A program made the translations under genes and the position numbers. From contig JAFIFZ010000009.1 of assembly GCA_020831775.1 (NCBI GenBank), positions 1 through 64,000 on the forward strand: a stretch of 64,000 nucleotides of DNA, read 5' to 3'. Shown here in pieces: positions 1 to 7,942 of this stretch. Position 1 is the first letter of the stretch. The number at the start of each line of letters is the position of its first letter. This DNA is from Phycisphaerales bacterium. Lineage in GTDB: Bacteria > Planctomycetota > Phycisphaerae > Phycisphaerales > UBA1924. The notes under the pieces were generated by a model. The model ran no database searches. It was not told the DNA's origin and saw only the letters and a program-made list of their open reading frames with translations.

Positions 1-107
1 CAGCGCCCCGCGCCCCACACCCCGCGCCCCTCCGTCGCACTGCATCCGCGTTCGCCCCACGCCGAACCCGATTGCGGGCCGGACAGCCGGCCGGAAACGG
101 AGCACCC

Positions 108-881
108 TTGTCACAGCACACAATCGACGGCGTCGTCGTCCTCTTTGGGGCGACGGGCGGGATCGGCTCGCCACTCTCCAAGGCCCTCGCCGAGCGCGGG
201 GCCTCGCTGGTCGTCTCCGCCCGGAGCGAAGACAAACTCAAGGAGCTCGCCTCCCCGCTCGAAGCGCTGGCGGTCCCCGCCGACGCGACGGACTTCGACG
301 AGGTCGCGAAGGTCTTCGAGAAAGCCGCCGAGCACGCCGAATCGATGGGCAAAAAGGTGGTGGGAGCCGCGAACCTCGTCGGCTCGATCCTGCTCAAGCC
401 AGCTCAGTCCACCTCGCGCGACGAGTACGACACGACGATGGCCCTCAATGTCGCCAGCGCCTTCGGCGTGGTGCGATCGGGGGCAAAGGCGATGCGTCAG
501 GGCGGCTCGATCGTGCTGATGTCCTCGTGCGCCGCCCAGGTCGGGTTGCCGAACCACGAGGCGATCGCCGCGGCCAAGGGCGCCGTGATCGGGCTGACCC
601 GCTCGGCCGCCGCGACGCTGGCGCCGAAGGTCAGGGTCAACTGCATCGCCCCGGGCCTGGTCGACACGCCCATGGCCAAGGCGATCACTTCGTCAAAGCC
701 CGCGATGGACGCCTCGATCGCCATGCACCCGATGGAACGCATCGGCGAGCCGGCGGACATCGTCCCCGTCCTCTCGTGGCTCCTTGGCCCCGAGAGCGCC
801 TGGGTCACCGGGCAGGTCATCGGGGTGGACGGGGGCATGGCGTCTGTGCGAGGTCGCGTCAAGGCCCCGGCCAAGGGCTGA
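108..881 (+). CDS. SDR-family protein lacking the catalytic Tyr
   Basis: A Rossmann-fold short-chain dehydrogenase/reductase-like protein of about 257 residues. The nucleotide-binding glycine motif GATGGIG lies near the N-terminus. The Asn (ALNVASAF) and Ser (LMSSCAA) of the usual SDR tetrad are visible, and Lys is present (residue 157), but the Tyr four residues before it is Ile153 (AIAAAK). NAD(P) binding is therefore likely, while classical SDR catalysis is doubtful. I chose the TTG at 108 because GGAG lies five bases upstream; an in-frame TTG at 72 is possible but has no such site. It starts a run of three same-strand genes, the next 22 bp downstream. The substrate is unknown. Confidence 0.8.
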   Translation: MSQHTIDGVVVLFGATGGIGSPLSKALAERGASLVVSARSEDKLKELASPLEALAVPADATDFDEVAKVFEKAAEHAESMGKKVVGAANLVGSILLKPAQSTSRDEYDTTMALNVASAFGVVRSGAKAMRQGGSIVLMSSCAAQVGLPNHEAIAAAKGAVIGLTRSAAATLAPKVRVNCIAPGLVDTPMAKAITSSKPAMDASIAMHPMERIGEPADIVPVLSWLLGPESAWVTGQVIGVDGGMASVRGRVKAPAKG

Positions 882-903
882 GGTTTCTGGAGCAACTGCC
901 AAG

Positions 904-1887
904 ATGAACCAAAACGCAGGCGTCCGCCGACCCTACCCCGCCCCGGGCTGGATGACCGTCGTGCTGCTGCTCGCGGCTGCGTACAACATCGTCTGGGGCG
1001 CCTCGGTCGTCCTCTTCCCCAACTGGCTCTTCGACCTCACGGGCATGGACCGCCCCGCCTACCCGCAGATCTGGCAGTGCGTGGGCATGATCGTGGGGGT
1101 CTACGGCGTCGGCTACGCCATCGCGGCGTTCGACCCCGTCCGCCACTGGCCGATCGTGCTGGTCGGCCTCCTCGGCAAGATCTTCGGCCCGATCGGGTTC
1201 ATCCAGAGCGCGATCGCCGATTCTTCGACGCTCGGCTTCGGCGCGACGATCCCGACCAATGATCTGATCTGGTGGATCCCCTTCGTGCTGATCCTCCGCC
1301 ACGCCTACCTGACCCACGCCGGAGCCCACGCGATGAGCGATACCCAGACACCCACCCAATCGCCCGACGCCCAAACCGCGATGCGCGAGGCGAAGGCCCA
1401 CCATGGTCGCAGCCTCGACGAGCTCTCGCGTGAGCGGGCGCAGCTCGTCGTCTTCCTCCGCCACCTCGGTTGCACCTTCTGCAAAGAAGCGATGACGGAC
1501 ATCGCCTCCAAGCGAGAGAAGCTCAACCAGGAAAGCGTCGGCATGGTGCTGGTGCACATGGCGACGCAGGAGGAAGCCGCCGCGTTCGCTTCAAAGTACG
1601 GCCTCTCCGACGCCTCGCTGATCGCCGACCCTGAGAAGAAGCTCTACGGGGCCTTCGGTCTGCAGCGGGGCACGCTCGGCCAGCTCTTCGGACCCAAAGT
1701 CTGGCTGCGGGGCATCGCCGCGACGCTGAAGGGGCACATCGTCGGCAAGCTCGTCGGCGACGGGTTCCAGATGCCGGGCGTCTTCCTCGTGCAGGACGGG
1801 CGGATCGTCAAGGCCTTCCGCCACGAGACCGCCGGCGACCGCCCCGACTACGACGCCCTCTCCACCTGCCCGATCCCGCAGGGCTGA
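904..1887 (+). CDS. Membrane protein fused to SelL/AhpC-TSA-like redox domain
   Basis: About 327 residues in two parts. Residues 1 to about 140 carry four hydrophobic segments (for example from VVLLLAAAYN and IVLVGLLGKI). Residues from about 165 form a thioredoxin-fold domain of the SelL-related/AhpC-TSA type, with a CxxC-type active site in the segment LGCTFCKEA and the late motif GVFLVQDGRIVKAFRH. A membrane-bound thiol peroxidase or disulfide reductase is the likely role; the reductant is not evident. An internal ATG (about 1333, MSDTQ) falls at the domain junction, so separate translation of the redox part is possible. It lies between the SDR and a small membrane protein and is probably co-transcribed with both. 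Confidence 0.75.
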   Translation: MNQNAGVRRPYPAPGWMTVVLLLAAAYNIVWGASVVLFPNWLFDLTGMDRPAYPQIWQCVGMIVGVYGVGYAIAAFDPVRHWPIVLVGLLGKIFGPIGFIQSAIADSSTLGFGATIPTNDLIWWIPFVLILRHAYLTHAGAHAMSDTQTPTQSPDAQTAMREAKAHHGRSLDELSRERAQLVVFLRHLGCTFCKEAMTDIASKREKLNQESVGMVLVHMATQEEAAAFASKYGLSDASLIADPEKKLYGAFGLQRGTLGQLFGPKVWLRGIAATLKGHIVGKLVGDGFQMPGVFLVQDGRIVKAFRHETAGDRPDYDALSTCPIPQG

Positions 1888-1900
1888 CGCCGAGTCTTTG

Positions 1901-2347
1901 ATGGCGACGCCGACGCTGGTTCTGATCGTCCACGCCCTGGCGACCTGCATGATGGCGGGGGTGATCTGGTTTGTGCAGATCGTCCACTACCCGCTCTTCG
2001 GCGCCGTCGGCGAGGAACGATTTACAGAGTACGAAACGCGCCACCAGTCCCGGACCGGCGTGATCGTCGGTCCGCTGATGCTTGTTGAACTGGCGACGGC
2101 GATCGTGCTCTTGGCGATGGTCCCCGCCGGCGTGCCGCGCTGGATGCCGCTGGTCGGGCTGGTGATGCTGGCGTTGCTCTGGCTGAGCACCTTCGGCGTG
2201 CAGGTGCCGCTACATCAGAAACTGTCGCGCGGGTTCGACGCGCGGGCACATGGGTTGCTTGTCGCCACGAACTGGGGAAGAACTTTCCTCTGGACCGCCA
2301 GAGCCGTGCTGGCGCTGATGATGCTCAAAGTCTCGACAAACGCCTGA
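1901..2347 (+). CDS. Small four-helix membrane protein, unknown function
   Basis: About 148 residues, almost entirely hydrophobic, with four predicted transmembrane helices separated by short loops. A loop after helix 1 holds HYPLFGAVG and ERFTEYETRH. I recognise no enzymatic motif. The ATG at 1901 is preferred over the TTG immediately before it. It follows the membrane-SelL fusion by 13 bp, so the three genes from 108 are probably one transcript, and this protein may be a membrane partner of the redox protein. An inverted repeat follows the stop. Confidence 0.65.
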   Translation: MATPTLVLIVHALATCMMAGVIWFVQIVHYPLFGAVGEERFTEYETRHQSRTGVIVGPLMLVELATAIVLLAMVPAGVPRWMPLVGLVMLALLWLSTFGVQVPLHQKLSRGFDARAHGLLVATNWGRTFLWTARAVLALMMLKVSTNA

Positions 2348-2355
2348 GCGATGTC

Positions 2356-2376
2356 GCCGGAACACCGTTTTCCGGC
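2356..2376 (+). terminator. Hairpin after the small membrane gene
   Basis: Arms GCCGGAA and TTCCGGC flank a seven-base loop beginning nine bases after the stop codon. There is no clear T-run, so termination is inferred from position only. Confidence 0.4.
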
Positions 2377-2449
2377 TCCGCGCTGCCGACAAGGCTTGTC
2401 CGGGCCCGGACCATCTGCCGATACACTGCGCCGGGCCCGCGAACGAAGC

Positions 2450-2469
2450 TTTCCGGACGGATCCGGAAA
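2450..2469. promoter_or_regulatory. Palindrome upstream of the Exb/Tol-like operon
   Basis: Perfect inverted repeat TTTCCGGA / TCCGGAAA with a four-base centre, about 90 bp before the TPR lipoprotein start. It could be an operator or a leader hairpin for the six-gene operon; no promoter hexamers were identified with confidence. Confidence 0.35.
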
Positions 2470-2561
2470 AATACCACGCTGCGTGCCCCGCCCCCGGAGT
2501 CCGGTCGCATGCCCCTGCGACCGCGTCACCCGGGCCCTTTGGCGGCCACGGAGGAAGAGCC

Positions 2562-3206
2562 ATGCCGACCATCCAGCGTTCCCGTCCCGTCCGTTTCGCC
2601 CGCGTCGGCGGCCTCTGCGTCCTGCTCGGCGTCGCGGCCATGTCCGGCTGCGCCAGCCAGAACAACCGGTCGCAGTCGATGAAGACCGCCGCGAACGAGA
2701 CCCTCGCCGCCCACCAGGAGCTCTCGCAGGGCAATCCCGACGCGGCGATGCGTTGGCTCAGCCGCTCGCAGTACACCGAGCTCGACGATGTCGGCCTGGC
2801 CAGGCGTGCCGTCGCCGGCGAGGTCGCCATCGCGATGGGCGACACCGAGCGGGCGCTCGAGATCGTCGAATCCGCCGGCGCCAAGGCCGAGACCCACCCG
2901 CACCTCTTGGAGGTCCGGGGCAAGGCCTTCCTGAGGGCCGGCCGCTACAAGGACGCCAAGGACAGCTTCGAGCGTGCCCGCGGGCTCTACGGCTCCGGCG
3001 ACGACCGCGCCCGCGTCGGCGATCTGGCCGTCACCGCCGAGGGGCTCGATCTGTACGCCCAGGGCCGACGCTCGGCCGCGATGGAACAGTGGCAAAGCAT
3101 CCAGGACCCGGGCCTGCGTGCGTCGCTGAGCGTCTACGCCCAGCCGCGCGAGCAGTACGACCCCGGCGCCCTGGGGCTGACCAGCTCGGCAGAGAGAGGA
3201 AGGTAA
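2562..3206 (+). CDS. TPR-like lipoprotein, first gene of Exb/Tol-like operon
   Basis: About 214 residues. The N-terminus has basic residues, a hydrophobic stretch and a lipobox ending AAMSGC, so it should be a lipoprotein. The remainder is helical with TPR-like spacing (for example LLEVRGKAFLRAGRYKDAKD), suggesting a protein-interaction scaffold facing the periplasm. An AGGA-type ribosome site precedes the ATG. It is followed three bases later by the next gene, and context ties it to the downstream ExbB/ExbD/TonB-like genes. The specific function is unknown. Confidence 0.7.
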   Translation: MPTIQRSRPVRFARVGGLCVLLGVAAMSGCASQNNRSQSMKTAANETLAAHQELSQGNPDAAMRWLSRSQYTELDDVGLARRAVAGEVAIAMGDTERALEIVESAGAKAETHPHLLEVRGKAFLRAGRYKDAKDSFERARGLYGSGDDRARVGDLAVTAEGLDLYAQGRRSAAMEQWQSIQDPGLRASLSVYAQPREQYDPGALGLTSSAERGR

Positions 3207-3209
3207 GCC

Positions 3210-4334
3210 ATGCGAACCGCACCGACGAACAATCTTTGCCATGGGCTTTGCCGCGCCGCGCTCGGGCTCGCGCTGGCCTCGGGGCTCTGCCTGACACCGA
3301 TGGCGTTTGCCCAGTCCCAGCAGCAGGACCCGCCGCCGGTCATCGTCGAGGGGCCCGAAGAGGCCTCGCCCGAAGACAGCCGCGTTCGCCGCGCCGTGGA
3401 TGTGCGCGAGCTGATCCGCATCGTCGACGACGCGACGGTCGCGGTCGCCGAGCCGCTTGTGCGCTCGCGCCTCAGCGAGCGCTTTGAGGAAGTGAGCCAG
3501 GAGCTGCGCCGCGGGCGGATCGACAAGCGCCGTCTGCGTGCCGCGATGTCGCGCCTGGAAAACGAATTGGGCCGGTTCACAGACGATCTGGACAGCATGC
3601 CGCTGTTCGACGCTCAAGACGCGATCGGCCAGTCGATCGACCGCGTGCGGATGCTGATCGCCACCGGCCCCAGCGGCACGACCAACCAAGAGATGATGGA
3701 GCAGGTCGAGCGCCACGAGGAGCAGCTCCGCCAGCTCGTCGCCGCGATCGACCGCGAGGCCGACGAGGGACGCAAAGAACGCCTGAAGATCATGTTCGCC
3801 CACCACCTGCGCCTCAAGAGGCTCAAGGAGTCGATGGCGACGGTGGACATGAACAACACGCAGATGCGAGTCTTCGCCAAGACGGTGCAGGCGCTGGACA
3901 TGCTCTCGACGCAGCTCGTCTCGGCGGGCTTCAAGGTCGAAGAGGCGCGGGCCATCCTCGCCCAGCAGCGCGACTTCATCAACTCCTACCTCGCCGTCGT
4001 CGACGGGCTGATCGAGGCCGAAGAACTCAGCGCCCTGCTCAGGGGCTTGGGCGGCACCGGCGACAAGCTCCGCCCGATGATCGGCGACCTCGCCGGCCTC
4101 GCCCAGCAGGCGGCCGATTTCAGCGTCCTGATGAACGAGGTCGGCGATCAGCTCATCTTTGAGATCGACGACACGGCCGACCAGCTCACCGCCGACCTCG
4201 ACGAGACCCGCGCCGGCCTCAACCTCAACATCGAGGCCGAGATGGCCCGCTACCGCAACCCGCCCCAATCCGGAAACAGGTCTGGGAACGGGTCGGGCAG
4301 TAACGAGAACAACAACCGCTCCGGCGGCAACTGA
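3210..4334 (+). CDS. Exported long coiled-coil protein
   Basis: About 374 residues with a signal peptide (hydrophobic core ALGLALASGL, likely cleavage after AFA-QSQ). The mature part is almost wholly helical and rich in Glu, Arg, Leu and Asp, consistent with extended coiled coils (for example QVERHEEQLRQLVAAIDRE). The C-terminal tail is low-complexity Asn/Gly/Ser (NRSGNGSGSNENNN). It starts three bases after the TPR lipoprotein. It is probably a periplasmic partner of the downstream motor proteins. No known family was recognised. Confidence 0.7.
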   Translation: MRTAPTNNLCHGLCRAALGLALASGLCLTPMAFAQSQQQDPPPVIVEGPEEASPEDSRVRRAVDVRELIRIVDDATVAVAEPLVRSRLSERFEEVSQELRRGRIDKRRLRAAMSRLENELGRFTDDLDSMPLFDAQDAIGQSIDRVRMLIATGPSGTTNQEMMEQVERHEEQLRQLVAAIDREADEGRKERLKIMFAHHLRLKRLKESMATVDMNNTQMRVFAKTVQALDMLSTQLVSAGFKVEEARAILAQQRDFINSYLAVVDGLIEAEELSALLRGLGGTGDKLRPMIGDLAGLAQQAADFSVLMNEVGDQLIFEIDDTADQLTADLDETRAGLNLNIEAEMARYRNPPQSGNRSGNGSGSNENNNRSGGN

Positions 4335-4412
4335 CACAACCGCGACGCGCCACGCGCGTCGATCAGGAAAGGCACGGCGCGGCCGTCCGCGTCGGGCAGG
4401 AGGAACAGCATC

Positions 4413-4919
4413 ATGCGCACCGCGATCGCGACACTCGCCTTGGCCGCCGCCTGCACGCTCGGCGTCAACGAGGCCCGCGCCGCCGTGACGGAGTACGCCG
4501 TCAGCGAGCAACAGCCCTCGGGAGAGAACGACCGGGCCCGCGAGGATTTCAACGCCCTCGTCGGCGAGCTCCGGCGTCTGGACCGCAACATCGGGCGCAC
4601 CGGCGCCAAGGCGATGGAAGAGGCCCGCGAGCAGGGGGGCGAGGCCAAGGGCGAGACCGTCGCCGAACTGCTCTCCTTGAGAGACCGGCGCGACCGCGTC
4701 TTCGCCCGCCTGCTGGTTCTCAGCACCCGCCACGGCTGGGCGATCCCCGATGTCGACCCCGACGAGGAAAGTGCGCGCCCGAGGCGCGAAGTCGAGTCCC
4801 CGTTCGACCCGATCCAGCAGTCGCTGCGCTCGCGCGTGCGCGCCGAGGCGATGCAGATCGCGGCCGACATCCCGCTGCCGATCATCAGCGTGCCCCCGGC
4901 GCTGCGGGCCGCACGCTAA
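4413..4919 (+). CDS. Exported helical protein, unknown
   Basis: About 168 residues with a signal peptide (IATLALAAACTLG, likely cut after ARA-AVT). The mature part is charged and helical, beginning EDFNALVGELRRLDRNIGR, and ends in a Pro-containing segment. A GCAGGAGG-like site lies about ten bases before the ATG. It sits between the coiled-coil protein and the ExbB-like gene (17 bp spacing), indicating a shared operon. No named family recognised. Confidence 0.65.
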   Translation: MRTAIATLALAAACTLGVNEARAAVTEYAVSEQQPSGENDRAREDFNALVGELRRLDRNIGRTGAKAMEEAREQGGEAKGETVAELLSLRDRRDRVFARLLVLSTRHGWAIPDVDPDEESARPRREVESPFDPIQQSLRSRVRAEAMQIAADIPLPIISVPPALRAAR

Positions 4920-4936
4920 CGCACGGACTGTGAGTC

Positions 4937-5353
4937 ATGCGCACCCTCGTTGAATCGCTGGGGTACTTCCTCATCCCGCAGCTTACGCTTTCGGTCCTGA
5001 CACTCGGGATCGTGCTGGGCTACTTCTTGGCGATGATGGGGGGGCGGCGCAAGAAGATGCTCGACCGGCCCTGGACGCGCCCGCTCGAAACGCTGGCGAA
5101 CATCGCCGTGTCGATCGGGCTGCTCGGGTCAGTGGTCGCGTTCGTGCGCGCGTTCTCGGGCTTCAGCGGGGCGATCGACACCGAGAAGATCGTCTCGGGT
5201 CTGGGCACCGCGTACACGACCACGGGCGTCGGGCTGGTGACCGCGATCGTCGCCTCGCTGGGCATTTTCGTGCTGGACATCTTCGCCAAGCGCCCGCCGA
5301 CGCCGGCAGTGACACCCACTTCGTCGCAGCCACCCGGAAAGGCGCCGGCATGA
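4937..5353 (+). CDS. Minimal ExbB/TolQ/MotA-like proton-channel protein
   Basis: About 138 residues, compared with roughly 220-245 for usual ExbB/TolQ. There are three transmembrane segments: around residues 10-35, 48-75 and 90-115. The conserved Thr-rich third helix (GTAYTTTGVGLVTA) matches the proton-channel region of the MotA/TolQ/ExbB family. The large cytoplasmic domain normally found between helices 1 and 2 is reduced to about 18 residues. The C-terminal tail is Pro/Thr rich. It overlaps the ExbD-like gene by four bases (ATGA), indicating translational coupling and a paired complex. Confidence 0.75.
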   Translation: MRTLVESLGYFLIPQLTLSVLTLGIVLGYFLAMMGGRRKKMLDRPWTRPLETLANIAVSIGLLGSVVAFVRAFSGFSGAIDTEKIVSGLGTAYTTTGVGLVTAIVASLGIFVLDIFAKRPPTPAVTPTSSQPPGKAPA

Positions 5354-5718
5354 CGCTCCGCAGCATGCTGCCGCTGATCGATCTGGGGTTCCTCACCCTC
5401 GGGGCTGTCGTGGCGATCCTCTCGCAGACGACACGGATCGACGCGATGCCGGTCGACCTCGCCGAGGTCGGGCCCGGCGTGACCTCTGCCGTTTCGGACA
5501 ACCCGCCGGTGGTGACGGTGCGTGCCGACGGGGTCTTCCTCGGCGACCGCCCGATCGGACGGGGCGAACTCGCGCTGCTCCTGGACCCCAGCGAGACGGT
5601 GCTGGTGCGGGCCGACCGCGAGGCCGCTTCGGGACGCCTGCTCGGCGTGCTCGCGGAGATCACGGCCGCGGGCGTCGACGCACGCCTTGAGGTCGAGACT
5701 TCGGAGGGCGCGCGATGA
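5350..5718 (+). CDS. ExbD/TolR-like protein
   Basis: About 122 residues. A single N-terminal transmembrane helix contains the family's essential acidic residue (PLIDLGFLTLG; Asp11). A periplasmic domain follows, with the ExbD-like order VVTVRADGVFLGDRPI then VLVRADREA. It overlaps its neighbours by four bases on both sides. With the ExbB-like protein it should form an inner-membrane proton-driven motor; the energised partner is probably the adjacent TonB-like protein. Confidence 0.8.
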   Translation: MTLRSMLPLIDLGFLTLGAVVAILSQTTRIDAMPVDLAEVGPGVTSAVSDNPPVVTVRADGVFLGDRPIGRGELALLLDPSETVLVRADREAASGRLLGVLAEITAAGVDARLEVETSEGAR

Positions 5719-6572
5719 AGGCTGTACACGCGGTCGCCGGGTTGTTTTTCTCGCTGGCGCTCCACGCCTTGGTGATCGGGGCGTTCTGGCTCTTCAGCGC
5801 CGAGAAGCCCGAAGAGGAACAGCCCGACCCCGGGCTGCTGTCGCTCGCCCTGGCCGAGCCGCCCGAGCAGGAGGCGATCGAGGAAGAGGCGGTTGAAGAA
5901 GCAGCGATCGAGGAAGAAGCGGTCGAAGAAGAGCTACCCCAGCCCGAACCGATCGAAGAAACACTCGTCGAGGCCGAGCCCGAGCCGGTTCAAGAAGAAC
6001 TCGTCGCCGAGGCGGAGCCGGAGCCTGCGGCCCCGATCGAGGAGGTCGCGGAGGTCTTCGATGAGGACGTCTTCGGAGATGATCAGGCAGAGCCCGAGCG
6101 GGCGATTCTGCAAGAAGGCTCGCGGTTGGCGAGTGGCCAGATCAGAGCGCCAGAAATCATTCTTGAATTCGGCTCATCGCAGGAGTTGTTCGAAGCGGCA
6201 ACACGGCGCGGGCTCCTGCTCTACGGATACGACTCGGTGGAAAGGCCGATCATTCGCATCAGCAGCGACGGCAAAAACATCACCGAACATCGGGGGCCGC
6301 TCGATGTCACCGGAGGTTGGAGCCGTCTCGCCGTTGAGGTGCGCATCACCGGGGCGCGGGATCTTCGCAACCATTTCGGTGTTTCATGGAATCCGCGCGT
6401 CCGGCGTGTGGTTGCGGTGACCCGCAATTCATTGGCTCACCAGATCGGAAGCGTGCAGGAGCATCAACTCGCGACCCTCGGTCTGGAACCCGAGCAGGTC
6501 GACACGATCCACATCAGCGTCTCGCCCGACCCGGCACAGCCCGTGTGGGTGGTCCGGGTCATCAGACGCTGA
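5715..6572 (+). CDS. TonB-like energy-transducing protein with novel C-terminal domain
   Basis: About 285 residues. A short cytoplasmic start and one membrane anchor (residues about 7-28, LFFSLALHALVIGAFWLF) precede a long Glu/Pro-rich spacer (about 35-125). TonB spacers are usually Pro-rich with Lys and Glu blocks; this one is almost purely acidic. The C-terminal 150 residues do not show the classical TonB fold motifs and may be a different partner-binding domain. The gene overlaps the ExbD-like stop by four bases and ends the operon. Codon use is less GC-biased in the C-terminal half. Confidence 0.65.
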   Translation: MKAVHAVAGLFFSLALHALVIGAFWLFSAEKPEEEQPDPGLLSLALAEPPEQEAIEEEAVEEAAIEEEAVEEELPQPEPIEETLVEAEPEPVQEELVAEAEPEPAAPIEEVAEVFDEDVFGDDQAEPERAILQEGSRLASGQIRAPEIILEFGSSQELFEAATRRGLLLYGYDSVERPIIRISSDGKNITEHRGPLDVTGGWSRLAVEVRITGARDLRNHFGVSWNPRVRRVVAVTRNSLAHQIGSVQEHQLATLGLEPEQVDTIHISVSPDPAQPVWVVRVIRR

Positions 6573-6604
6573 CGCCCTCGCGGCCACCCTAAACTTCGGC
6601 CCCG

Positions 6605-7753
6605 ATGGCCGAACGCCCCAATCCATCCCCTCCCGCATCCTCGCCGCCCTCGCGGCTGCCTTCACGGCTTCCCTCGCGGCTACCTTCACCCCTGGGCCTG
6701 ACCCACGCGGGGTTTGTCGAGGCGTGCCGCGGCGAAGGTGTCGGGTCCGGACGGGCCGATGCGATGTACAGGGCGTTCTTCGCGGGGCGTCCCGAAGGCG
6801 AGCTAGAGGGCTGTTCGCCACCCGCGCCGACGCGGGTGCTCGAATCCGAGAGCCCCGAGGGCGTCGTCCGCAAGTTCCTGCTGCCCGTTCCCCCGCCAGA
6901 ACGTCTGTCCGGACGGGAGCTGCCCGAGGCCCTGGAGACCGAGTCGGTCGTCATCCCCATGCGGGGGCGTCACGCCACCACCCACACGCTCTGCGTCTCC
7001 TCCCAGGTCGGCTGCGCGATGGGCTGCGGCTTCTGCGAGACGGCGCAGATGGGGCTCATCCGCTCGCTCAGCCCCGCCGAGATCGTCGCCCAGTGGTGGG
7101 CCGCGACACACAGCCTCGGCGCGACCATCAAGAACATCGTCTTCATGGGCATGGGCGAGCCTCTGGACAACCCTGGCGGCGTCATCGGCGCGATCGCGGC
7201 GCTGACCGACCGGCGGGGCGCCGCGGTCGCGATGAAGAACATCACCGTCTCGACCGTGGGGCGGATCGACGGGCTGCTGAAGCTCCGTGAGCGCGTTGTG
7301 ACCGACGGGTGGAAGCGGCTGAATCTCGCTGTGTCGATCAACGCGCCCAACGACGAGATCCGCGACTCGATCATGCCGATCAACCGGGCGATGCCGCTGG
7401 GCGAGTTGGTGCGTGTGCTGGAGGAGTGGCCGCTGCGCCCGTCTGGAGCGATCTGCGCCGAGTATGTGCTGATCCCGGGCGTCAACGACAAGCCTGAGCA
7501 CGCCGACGAGCTGGCCGAGCTCCTGAAGAACATCCGCTGCTGCGTCAATGTGATCCCGTACAACCCGAGGCGCAACTCGCCCTGGCCCGCCCCCGAGGAG
7601 GCGTCGGTCGACTCGTTTTTGGCGAGGCTGGAGGCCCGGGGCCAGTTCTGCAAGCGCCGGCGGACAAAGGGCCGGGACACCATGGCCGCCTGCGGCCAGC
7701 TCGGCAACGAGCAGATCCGCGGTCGAAAGCTCGTGCAGGTGGGGCTCGGCTGA
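6605..7753 (+). CDS. rlmN: Radical SAM 23S rRNA/tRNA adenine C2-methyltransferase
   Basis: RlmN family, about 382 residues. It methylates C2 of an adenosine in 23S rRNA (A2503 in E. coli) and in some tRNAs, using two SAM molecules. The 4Fe-4S motif CAMGCGFC is present, preceded by the resolving Cys of TLCVSSQVGC. The methyl-carrying Cys lies near the C-terminus (AACGQL), and FMGMGEPLDN is typical. The N-terminus has an unusual Pro/Ser-rich stretch with SRLP repeated three times, encoded by short direct repeats, so the true start could lie downstream. It follows the TonB-like gene by 32 bp. Confidence 0.93.
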   Translation: MAERPNPSPPASSPPSRLPSRLPSRLPSPLGLTHAGFVEACRGEGVGSGRADAMYRAFFAGRPEGELEGCSPPAPTRVLESESPEGVVRKFLLPVPPPERLSGRELPEALETESVVIPMRGRHATTHTLCVSSQVGCAMGCGFCETAQMGLIRSLSPAEIVAQWWAATHSLGATIKNIVFMGMGEPLDNPGGVIGAIAALTDRRGAAVAMKNITVSTVGRIDGLLKLRERVVTDGWKRLNLAVSINAPNDEIRDSIMPINRAMPLGELVRVLEEWPLRPSGAICAEYVLIPGVNDKPEHADELAELLKNIRCCVNVIPYNPRRNSPWPAPEEASVDSFLARLEARGQFCKRRRTKGRDTMAACGQLGNEQIRGRKLVQVGLG

Positions 7754-7755
7754 GG

Positions 7756-7801
7756 CTGTCGGCAACCGACAGGTGCTGTTAGTAACCTGTCTCTCGACAG
7801 G
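7756..7801 (+). terminator. Two tandem hairpins after rlmN
   Basis: Stem CTGTCGG/CCGACAG (7756-7772) is followed by CCTGTC/GACAGG (7786-7801). They begin two bases after the stop codon. There is no strong T-run, so a terminator or 3'-end stabiliser is inferred. Confidence 0.4.
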
Positions 7802-7942
7802 CGTCGTGCCCCGTTGTGCGCAAACCCTCGGCGTTCACGGCGTTTTGGCGTGTTTGTGCGGGCGACGGGGGCGGGGCGGGGCTGTACGATCGCCGCCCGG
7901 GCGAGAGCCGCCCGCAGCGCAAAGCGAAAAGGACAGTCCCGC

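Noticed and set aside
6640-6705. Direct repeats near the rlmN start as a regulatory array
   Set aside because: They encode SRLP repeats in the N-terminal extension and read more simply as coding microrepeats.
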